From NCBI GenBank assembly GCA_964448675.1, contig CAYUZU010000005.1, forward strand, positions 204,463-268,462: 64,000 nucleotides of DNA, in the 5' to 3' direction. Source of the DNA: CAYUZU01 sp964448675 (lineage in GTDB: Bacteria; Planctomycetota; Phycisphaerae; UBA1845; Fen-1342). The notes below the pieces were generated by a model that had not been told where the DNA came from, did not search any database, and worked only from the letters and a program-made list of their open reading frames with translations. Position 1 is the stretch's first letter, and each line of letters opens with the position of its first letter. The translations under genes and the position numbers were made by a program. Below, in pieces: positions 11,403-18,404 of the stretch.

Positions 11403-13070
11403 TTGGCTACCCTCATCGTCTTGCAGGGCCCCGACAAGGGCCGAACCTTGCGTACCGCCGACGAGGTCGTCGTGGTCGGACGCGGCCGCGAGCAGATGCC
11501 GCTGACCGACCAGACCATCAGCCGGCGTCACGCCGAGCTGCGCCACGACGAAGCCGGCTGGCTCCTCTGCGATCTCAAGAGCGCCAACGGCACGTACGTG
11601 AACGGCGTTCGTGTCGTCAAGCCGGTGCGGCTCAAGCATGGTGATCAGATCCGCGTCGGCAGCACACTGATGGTCTACACCGGCGACGAATCGGTGCAGC
11701 AGTTCTCCGGCGCCGCGATCCCCAGCGACCTGGTCACGCTCGACGCGGGCAGTCCGTCGCTGGACTCGTCGGTCGTGGCCAGCGTGCCGTCCAACGAGGA
11801 CAGTGTCGTCCTGGCGGCGCCCGAGACCGCCAACGCGGTCAAGGCCTGGAACGCCATGCGCGAGCTGTCCGACGTCATCGGGACGCTCATGCCGACGGAT
11901 CGGCTGCTGGCGCGGGTGCTCGACATCATCTTCGAAGAGGTGGAGACTGATCGTGGCGTGATCTTCGTCCGGGACGAGGCGACCGGCGATCTGCTGCCCG
12001 AGGTTGTGCGGTATCGCGGTCAGCGCCCGGAGGGTGGTGCCGACGCGGAGTCCATCATCGCGTCGCGCACGATCATCAACCATGTGGTCGGGTCGCGCGA
12101 GGGGGTGCTGTGCTCCAATGCGGTGACCGACAAGCGCTTTCAGAGCGGCAAGAGCGTGCAGAACCTCGGCATGCGCTCGGTGATCTGCGCCCCGATCGCC
12201 GCCCGCGACCAGATCCTCGGGGTCATCCACCTCGACTGCCCGGTCACGCGGCATACGTACAGCGAATACGAGCTGCGCCTGATCACCGCCATTGGCTATC
12301 AGACCGGCCTGGCGATCGAGAACGCCCGGCTCGTCCAGCAGCACATGCAGCAGGAGCGGCTGGCCGCCGCGGGCGAGACCGTCGCGTATCTGTCGCACTA
12401 CATCAAGAACCTGCTGCAGGGCATGCGCAGCGGCGCGGACGTGTTGCGCATGGGGCTGGACAAGCAGGAGCTGCCGCTGGCGGCCCAGGGCTGGAAGATC
12501 GTCGAGCGCAATCTCGACCGCTCGTACAACCTCATGACCAACATGCTCGCGTTCAGCAAGCGCCGCGAGCCGCGTCTCGAGCCGCTGCAGGTCAACCGGA
12601 TCGTGGAAGAGGTGGTGGAGCTGGTGCAGAAGCAGGCGGACGCCAAGCACGTGGTCCTGCTCACCGAGGTCGGCGATGACGTGCCGCCGGTGCCGCTGGA
12701 CTACGACGGCATCCACCAGGTGATCCTCAACATCGTCACCAACGCGATTGACGCGGTCGACGCCAACACGGGCGTGATCACCGTGCGTACGCGCTTCGAG
12801 CCCGAGGCCCGCGCGGTCATCCTCTCGGTCGCCGACAACGGCCCGGGCGTGCCCGAGGACCTGCGCGACAAGGTGTTCGAGCCGTTCCGTTCGACCAAGG
12901 GCCATGGCGGCACGGGGCTGGGGCTGGCGGTGGCCCGCAAGATCGTCCGCGAGATGGGCGGCCAGATCAAGCTGGTCACGCCGCGCGACGGCGGGGCCGA
13001 GTTCGTCGTGCACCTGTCGACCGTGCAGCGGCCGCCGGCCAAGGGGGATACGCAGGGGCCGCCCCGCTGA
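11403..13070 (+). CDS. FHA-GAF sensor histidine kinase
   Basis: This is a cytoplasmic signalling kinase of 555 residues with no membrane segment. It contains an FHA phosphothreonine-binding domain (about 1-95: VVGRGREQMPLTD, SRRHAEL, SANGTYVNG), a GAF domain (about 165-310), a dimerisation/phosphoacceptor helix with His in AYLSHYIKNLLQG (about residue 332), and an HATPase domain with N-box QVILNIVTNAIDAV, DNGPGVPED and GGTGLGLAVARKI. The start is taken as TTG at 11403, because GGAG lies 6 nt upstream and the protein then begins LATLIVLQGPDKGRT, where the FHA strand starts. The frame is open to an ATG at 11268. The H-box lacks the usual E-x-R/N-P pattern. No response regulator is adjacent, so the partner is unknown. 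Confidence 0.85.
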   Translation: MATLIVLQGPDKGRTLRTADEVVVVGRGREQMPLTDQTISRRHAELRHDEAGWLLCDLKSANGTYVNGVRVVKPVRLKHGDQIRVGSTLMVYTGDESVQQFSGAAIPSDLVTLDAGSPSLDSSVVASVPSNEDSVVLAAPETANAVKAWNAMRELSDVIGTLMPTDRLLARVLDIIFEEVETDRGVIFVRDEATGDLLPEVVRYRGQRPEGGADAESIIASRTIINHVVGSREGVLCSNAVTDKRFQSGKSVQNLGMRSVICAPIAARDQILGVIHLDCPVTRHTYSEYELRLITAIGYQTGLAIENARLVQQHMQQERLAAAGETVAYLSHYIKNLLQGMRSGADVLRMGLDKQELPLAAQGWKIVERNLDRSYNLMTNMLAFSKRREPRLEPLQVNRIVEEVVELVQKQADAKHVVLLTEVGDDVPPVPLDYDGIHQVILNIVTNAIDAVDANTGVITVRTRFEPEARAVILSVADNGPGVPEDLRDKVFEPFRSTKGHGGTGLGLAVARKIVREMGGQIKLVTPRDGGAEFVVHLSTVQRPPAKGDTQGPPR

Positions 13071-13124
13071 CACCGTCTTCCAAGCCGGGACGCCCTGCCC
13101 GGTCCACGCCGCCGTCCGATTCCG

Positions 13125-13130
13125 TATAAT
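13125..13130 (+). promoter_or_regulatory. -10 element upstream of the lyxose isomerase-like gene
   Basis: A perfect TATAAT sits 79 bp ahead of the start at 13209. The base pairs 17 bp upstream (GTCCAC, 13102-13107) are a poor -35, so activation by another factor is possible. Confidence 0.4.
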
Positions 13131-13208
13131 CACGACAACGGAACGACAGGGCCCCGCCGAGGGTCGAACGAAGCGTACGGCGAGTCAGAGAAGGGTTGGT
13201 CGCAAGCG

Positions 13209-13757
13209 ATGATCAAGCGAAGTGAAGTGAAACAGGCACAGGCCCGCGCGAAAGAGATGCTCGACAAGGCCGGCATTGTCCTCACGCCGGAAGAGGTAGA
13301 GAACATCGAGGTGGCCGAGTTGGGGCTGGGCGAACTGGAGCGGACCGGGTTGGAACTCGTGGTCTACGTCAATACGGACCGCTATTGCGCGAAAGAGCTG
13401 ATCCTCTTTCCGCGGCAGACCTGCCCGGAGCATCGTCATCCGGCGGTTGCGGGAGAGCCGGGGAAGATGGAGACATTTCGCTGTCGCCAGGGGAAGGTGT
13501 TCCTGTGCGTGGCGGGCGAGCCGACGCCGAACCGCAAGAGCCGCGTGCCGGCGGGCAGCGAGGATTACTACACGGTCTTCCACGAGATCGAGCTGAACCC
13601 GGGCGAGCAGTACACGATTCCGTCCGATACGCTGCACTGGTTCCAGGCCGGTGATGAGGGCGCGATCGTCAGCGAGTTTTCCAGCACCAGCCGGGACGAG
13701 TCGGACGTGTTCACCGACCCGCGCATCAAGCGGATTCCGGAGATCGAGGAAGACTGA
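13209..13757 (+). CDS. D-lyxose isomerase-family cupin
   Basis: This 182-residue single-domain cupin resembles the D-lyxose ketol-isomerase family (Pfam Lyx_isomer), which interconverts D-lyxose and D-xylulose, or D-mannose and D-fructose. The metal ligands expected for the fold are visible: two His in CPEHRHP, Glu in KMETFRC and His in DTLHWFQ. The N-terminal helices (MIKRSEVKQAQARAKEML) also match the family. It has its own -10 box and is followed by an aminotransferase gene in the same direction with a separate candidate promoter, so no pathway context helps. The family call is good; the physiological sugar is not determined. Confidence 0.8.
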   Translation: MIKRSEVKQAQARAKEMLDKAGIVLTPEEVENIEVAELGLGELERTGLELVVYVNTDRYCAKELILFPRQTCPEHRHPAVAGEPGKMETFRCRQGKVFLCVAGEPTPNRKSRVPAGSEDYYTVFHEIELNPGEQYTIPSDTLHWFQAGDEGAIVSEFSSTSRDESDVFTDPRIKRIPEIEED

Positions 13758-13778
13758 GGCGCGGCGGGCTGGTGCCAT

Positions 13779-13807
13779 TTGGGTTCGCACAGCGGTAGTG
13801 GTACGAT
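13779..13807 (+). promoter_or_regulatory. Candidate promoter of the aminotransferase-saccharopine dehydrogenase pair
   Basis: TTGGGT (13779-13784), 17 bp, TACGAT (13802-13807), 59 bp ahead of the start codon at 13866. Moderate match only. Confidence 0.35.
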
Positions 13808-13865
13808 GGGCGGCAATCGGGTGCAGGCCCGGTTGTCGCCTGTTACGTAGACCGGAGTCGTCCGC

Positions 13866-15242
13866 ATGGCCGCCAAGACCACGCCCGCCGCGGGGCGCGT
13901 CCCCCTTCCCGAAACCGCCCACCAGCCGCAGCCGTACGACGGCCCGTCGCGCGACGAGATCCTCGCGCTGCGCCGGCAATACCTGAATCCCGGCATGTTG
14001 CTGTACTACGACGAGCCGATGTGCATCGTCGAGGGACACATGCAGTACGTGTGGGATGAGTGCGGCCAACGCTACTTGGACGCCGCCGGCGGTATCGTCA
14101 GCGTTTCGGTGGGACATTGCCACCCGAAGGTGACCGAACGCGTGCAGGCCCAGGTCGGGCGACTGGTGCACACGACGACGCTCTATTTGCACCCGACGAT
14201 CACGCTGTACGGCCAGGCGCTGGCCGAGCACATGCCCGCCGACTCGGGCCTGTCGCAGACCTACTTCGGCAACTCGGGCAGCGAGGCCAACGAGTACGCG
14301 GTCCTCATGGCGCGGCTGTACACCGGGCGGAACGAGGTGCTCGCGCTGCGCAACGGCTATCACGGCGGCACGGGCGCGACGATGCGCATGACGGCCATCA
14401 GCGACTGGAAGTTCTGGGCCGACGCCGACGTCAACGTGAAGTACTGCTGCCCGGGGTACTGTTATCGCTGTCCCTACGGCGGTACGTATCCAAACTGCGA
14501 GCTCGAGTGTGCAGCCGGGGTCGAGAGCGTCATCCGGCATGAATCCTCGCGCGAACCGGCGTGCTTCATCGGCGAACCGATCCAGGGCGTGGGCGGGGTG
14601 ATCGTGCCGCCGCCGGAGTACTTCAAACGCGTCTACGCAATCGTGCGCTCTTACGGCGGCCTGTGTATCGCCGACGAAGTCCAGACCGGCTGGGGGCGGA
14701 CCGGCGCGCATTTCTGGGGTTTTGAGAATTTCGGCGTCGTGCCCGACATTGTCACGATGGCCAAGGGGATCGGCAACGGGGCGCCGCTGTCGGCGGTCAC
14801 GACACGCCCGCAGATCGCGGCCAAGCTGGCCGAGCGACTGCACTTCAATACGTTTGGCGGGAACCCGGTGTCGGTGACGCATGGCCTGGCGACGCTCGCA
14901 GTGATCGACGAGGAGGGGGTTCGCGACCGTGCCAAGGAGATCGGCGGCTACTTCAAGGACAGGCTGCGCGCGTTGCAGGAGAAGCACGAGCTGATCGGCG
15001 ACGTGCGCGGCATGGGGCTGCTGCTGGCGATCGAGCTGGTGCGTGACCGCAAGACGAAGGTCCCCGCGACCGAGGAGACCAAGCGGGTGGTCGAAGCGCT
15101 GCGCCGGCGGCAGGTGCTGGTGGGCAAGTCGGGCTGTGCGTGGAACACGATCCGGTTCGCGCCGCCGATGTGCATCAGCATGGCGGACGTGGACTACTTG
15201 ATTGATGCATTGGATTTGACACTGGAAGGGATGGGTTCGTGA
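13866..15242 (+). CDS. Class-III PLP aminotransferase, AGXT2-like
   Basis: This fold-type I enzyme has 458 residues. Visible motifs are YLDAAGGIVSVSVGHCHP, the cofactor region FGNSGSEANEYA, NGYHGGTGATMRM, the PLP-binding Asp in CIADEVQTGWGRTG and the Schiff-base Lys in DIVTMAKGIGNG. Overall the pattern is closest to alanine-glyoxylate aminotransferase 2 and related omega-amino-acid transaminases. A Cys-rich stretch (CCPGYCYRC...CELECA, about residues 198-218) sits where AGXT2 also has cysteines. The start at 13866 follows CGGAG. The next gene overlaps by 4 bp (GTGA), so the two are translationally coupled. The exact substrate cannot be read; a lysine-type or other omega-amino acid is plausible given its partner. 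Confidence 0.85.
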   Translation: MAAKTTPAAGRVPLPETAHQPQPYDGPSRDEILALRRQYLNPGMLLYYDEPMCIVEGHMQYVWDECGQRYLDAAGGIVSVSVGHCHPKVTERVQAQVGRLVHTTTLYLHPTITLYGQALAEHMPADSGLSQTYFGNSGSEANEYAVLMARLYTGRNEVLALRNGYHGGTGATMRMTAISDWKFWADADVNVKYCCPGYCYRCPYGGTYPNCELECAAGVESVIRHESSREPACFIGEPIQGVGGVIVPPPEYFKRVYAIVRSYGGLCIADEVQTGWGRTGAHFWGFENFGVVPDIVTMAKGIGNGAPLSAVTTRPQIAAKLAERLHFNTFGGNPVSVTHGLATLAVIDEEGVRDRAKEIGGYFKDRLRALQEKHELIGDVRGMGLLLAIELVRDRKTKVPATEETKRVVEALRRRQVLVGKSGCAWNTIRFAPPMCISMADVDYLIDALDLTLEGMGS

Positions 15243-16594
15243 AGAATATCCTGGTCCTGGGCGCCGGGCAGAGCGCGCCTTACCTGATTCAATACCTGCT
15301 CGAGCAGGCCGAAACATATGACTGGTTCGTGACGGTCGGCGACCGGGACGAGACGCTGGCGGCGCAACGGGTGAACGACCACCCGCGCGGCAGCTCGACC
15401 TTCTTCGAGCTGGACGACCTGACCCTCAGCACCACGCTGATCCGCAAGGCCGACCTGGTCGTGAATCTGCTGCCGGCGACCATGCAGGCGCAGGTCGCCG
15501 CCGAATGTGTGCAGCAACGCACGCATATGGTGTCCGCGTCCTATCGCGACCAGCGTGTCCGCGCACTGGATCACGAGGCGCACCGTGCAGACGTGCTGCT
15601 GCTGACCGAGTGTGGTCTGGATCCCGGCATCGACATCATGTCGGCCATGGACATCATCCACCGCATTCGCGAGCAGGGCGGCGATGTCGAGCGGTTCTTC
15701 TCCTACGGCAGCGGCGTGCCCGGGCCGGAGGTGGACTCAAACCCGCTGCGCTACTGCATCACATGGAATCCGCGCAACGTGGTGATGGCCGGCGAGCGCG
15801 GGGCGCAGTACCTCCAGGACGGACAGATAAAGTGCGTGCCGCCGCACAGTGTGTTCGCGCATTCGTGGCCGGTCGAAGTGGACGGCGTCGGGCCGATGGA
15901 GGCGTACCCGAACCGGGATTCACTGTCCTACCTCGATGTCTTCCACCTGGAACGCGCCAAGACGATGATTCGCGCGACCCTGCGCTATCCGGGCTGGAGC
16001 GAGACGTGGCTCCAGATCGTCCGCCTCGGCCTGCCCAACGAGTACATCCGCATTCCGCGGCTGTCTGAGCGGAGCTTCGCCGAGATCGTCGACATGTTCC
16101 TGCCGCGGGCGACGCCGGGGTCGCGGCTGGAGGGGCGCTTCGCGAACTTCCTCGGCATCAGCCCGACGGGACGCATCATGGAGAACCTGCGCTGGCTCGG
16201 CCTGTTCTCGACCGAGCCGGCGGGGATCGAGGGCGAGACCGCCGCCGATGCGATGATCCACCTGCTGCGGCGCAAGTTGCCGCTGCCCGAGGGCGCGCGC
16301 GATATGGTCGCAATCGTGCACGAGATCGATGCGCACTATCCCGATGACCGGCGCGAGCGGATCGTCGCGACCTTCAAGCACTTCGGCGCGCCGGGCGGAA
16401 CGACCGCCATGGCCCAGACGGTCGGCTTGCCGGCGGGCATCGCGGCCAAGTTGGTGATGACCGGCGTGCTGCCGCTGACGGGCAGCCATATCCCGACGCA
16501 CGAGCGCGTGTATCGCCCGGTGCTGGACGAGCTGGCGGCGGCGGGCATGAAGTTCGAGGAGCGCCGCGGACCGGTTGTGGCGGCGGCCATGTAG
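15239..16594 (+). CDS. Saccharopine dehydrogenase-family oxidoreductase
   Basis: This 451-residue NAD(P)-dependent protein has a Rossmann start, MKNILVLGAGQSAPYLIQYL, then DLVVNLLPATMQAQVAAECV, and a saccharopine-dehydrogenase C-terminal domain (LLTECGLDPGIDIMSAMDII, FFSYGSGVPGPEVDSNPLRY). The fold and length match LYS9-type saccharopine reductases and lysine 6-dehydrogenase-type proteins. The GTG start overlaps the stop of the aminotransferase gene, so co-translation is expected. The gene ends 8 bp before the stop of the convergent aldehyde dehydrogenase. Three amino-acid/aldehyde enzymes together suggest lysine or related amino-acid turnover. That is inference, because the family also includes enzymes with other substrates. 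Confidence 0.82.
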   Translation: MKNILVLGAGQSAPYLIQYLLEQAETYDWFVTVGDRDETLAAQRVNDHPRGSSTFFELDDLTLSTTLIRKADLVVNLLPATMQAQVAAECVQQRTHMVSASYRDQRVRALDHEAHRADVLLLTECGLDPGIDIMSAMDIIHRIREQGGDVERFFSYGSGVPGPEVDSNPLRYCITWNPRNVVMAGERGAQYLQDGQIKCVPPHSVFAHSWPVEVDGVGPMEAYPNRDSLSYLDVFHLERAKTMIRATLRYPGWSETWLQIVRLGLPNEYIRIPRLSERSFAEIVDMFLPRATPGSRLEGRFANFLGISPTGRIMENLRWLGLFSTEPAGIEGETAADAMIHLLRRKLPLPEGARDMVAIVHEIDAHYPDDRRERIVATFKHFGAPGGTTAMAQTVGLPAGIAAKLVMTGVLPLTGSHIPTHERVYRPVLDELAAAGMKFEERRGPVVAAAM

Positions 16595-16602
16595 GGGCCG
16601 CG

Positions 16603-18039
16603 TCACAGCTTGGCCGGCTGGTGCAGCACGAGCAGCTTGGGCTCGGTGAGTTCCTCGATCGCGTAGCGGACACCCTCGCGGCCGGTGCCGCTCTTCTTCA
16701 CGCCGCCATAGGGCATGCTGTCGACACGGAAGCTCGGCATGTCATTGATGACCACGCCCCCGACGTCGAGCGTCTCGTAGGCGTGAAAGGCGTGCGCGAG
16801 CGTCGGGGTGAACACGCCGCATTGCAGACCGTATTCGCTGTCATCCGCGATGCGGATCGCGTCGGCGAAGTCGTCGAACGCCTGCAGCGTCGCCACGGGG
16901 CCGAACACCTCCGCGCAACTCAGCTTCTGCTGCGGATCGACATTCTCCACGTATGTCGCGGGGTACATCGCCCCGTCACGCTGGCCGCCGCAAAGCAGCG
17001 TGGCGCCGGCGGCGACGGCTTCCTTGACCCACTGCTCGAGGCGCTTGGCGTCCTCTTCGGTAATCAGGGGGCCGAGGAAAGTCTGCTCGTCGAGCGGGTC
17101 GCCCGCGACCAATGCCGCGGCACGTTTCAGCAGACGCGCCTTCAAGTCGTCATAGATGTCACGGTGGGCGAGCACGCGCTGCACACTGATGCAGCTCTGG
17201 CCGGATTGATAGAACGCACCCAGGGTGATCCGGTCGGCGGCCCAGTCAAGGTCGGCGCCGGCATCGACGATGCACGCCGCGTTGCCGCCGAGCTCCAGCG
17301 AGACGCGTTTGCGGCCGGCCCGCGCCCGGAGCTCCCAGCCGACCTCGGGCGATCCGGTGAAGCTGAGCGCCTTCAGACGGTCGTCGGTCACCAGCGGCTC
17401 GGACTCGCGCCCGGCGCAGGGCAGGATCGAGAAGGCGCCGTCGGGCAGGTCGGTCTCGGCCAGGATTTCGCCGAGGATCAGCGACGACACCGGCGTGGCC
17501 GAGGCGGGCTTGAGCACCCAGGGGCAGCCCGTCGCAATCGCCGGGCCGATCTTGTGCGCTGCGAGATTCATGGGGAAGTTGAACGGCGTGATGAACGCGC
17601 AGGGGCCGATCGGGAAGCGGCGCACGAGGCCCTGGTAGCCCGCGGCGCGGGCGCTGATGTCCAGCGGCAGCCACTCGCCGCCAATCCGCGTCGCTTCTTC
17701 AGCCGACAGGCGCAGCGTGTCGATCAGGCGCGTAATCTCGCCGCGGGCGTGTTGCAGCGGCTTGCCGACCTCGATGGCCAGGACGCGGGCGAGCTCTTCG
17801 TGGCGTTGCTGGACCCGGCGCACGACGTGCTCGAGCACGGCCTGGCGCTGGTAAGCCGGCATGCGGCGCGTGGTGGCGAAGGCCCGGTCGGCGGCGGCGA
17901 TGGCCTGTTCGAGCGTATCGCGATCCGCCCGCGCGACACGCGTGGCCACGTCGTGCGTGTACTTGTTGGTGACGGGCAGGTCGGTGTTGGCGGCGACGGG
18001 CTGGCTGGCGAGATAGTAGGGATAGCTGTCGGCGAGCAT
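16603..18039 (-). CDS. NAD(P)-dependent aldehyde dehydrogenase
   Basis: This enzyme oxidises an aldehyde to its acid. The 478 residues show the family core: PFNFPMNLAAHKIGPAIATG, WVLKPASATP, the coenzyme-site FTGSPEVGW, the general-base Glu in SLELGGNAACIV, the catalytic Cys in YQSGQSCISVQR, and EVFGPVATL. It most resembles the GAPN and lactaldehyde/phosphonoacetaldehyde dehydrogenase branch, not ALDH7 semialdehyde dehydrogenases, but I cannot place it exactly. The start at 18039 (MLADSYPYYL) is chosen because GGAG precedes it. It converges on the aminotransferase-saccharopine dehydrogenase pair and could take an aldehyde made by them. Confidence 0.88.
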   Translation of the reverse strand: MLADSYPYYLASQPVAANTDLPVTNKYTHDVATRVARADRDTLEQAIAAADRAFATTRRMPAYQRQAVLEHVVRRVQQRHEELARVLAIEVGKPLQHARGEITRLIDTLRLSAEEATRIGGEWLPLDISARAAGYQGLVRRFPIGPCAFITPFNFPMNLAAHKIGPAIATGCPWVLKPASATPVSSLILGEILAETDLPDGAFSILPCAGRESEPLVTDDRLKALSFTGSPEVGWELRARAGRKRVSLELGGNAACIVDAGADLDWAADRITLGAFYQSGQSCISVQRVLAHRDIYDDLKARLLKRAAALVAGDPLDEQTFLGPLITEEDAKRLEQWVKEAVAAGATLLCGGQRDGAMYPATYVENVDPQQKLSCAEVFGPVATLQAFDDFADAIRIADDSEYGLQCGVFTPTLAHAFHAYETLDVGGVVINDMPSFRVDSMPYGGVKKSGTGREGVRYAIEELTEPKLLVLHQPAKL

Positions 18040-18188
18040 GGCGGGACTCCGTGTAGACGCGGGCTCGGCACCGCACATAGCCTACCCGGTCGATCCGCAG
18101 GGTTGTAGCTTACGCTCCCGAAAGCTGACTCCGGCGCGGCGACGGTGCGCCTGTCCGGCCCCTGAGAACTGAAGACCGACGACTTCCG

Positions 18189-18404
18189 TCACGGACAGGT
18201 GGTGTTCTGCAGTGCGACGAAGCTGTCGATGTCGCGCCAGTTCACGCTGCCGTCGCCGTTGGCGTCGTTGACGGCGAACGGGCACGGTGGGGTTGCGGGC
18301 GCGAACAGCGCTGCCCAGGCCGACGCGTTGTCGTTCTGCGCCGCGACGAACCAGTCGATGTCGCGCCAGTTGACGCTGCCGTCGCAATTGCTGTCGCCCG
18401 CGCA
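18189..18404 (-). repeat. Dispersed 216-bp coding repeat, copy A (dockerin-type tail)
   Basis: This segment encodes the last 71 residues of the C25-like protein: CAGDSNCDGSVNWRDID, a 22-residue spacer, then NDANGDGSVNWRDID and a terminal NTTCP. The tail of the subtilisin-like protein (54432-54647) has exactly the same length and about 58 of 71 identical residues by eye, with long runs of identical bases around each 'atgtcgcgccagttcac'. The two host proteins are otherwise unrelated, so the tail moves as a unit, by recombination or domain shuffling. Confidence 0.8.
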
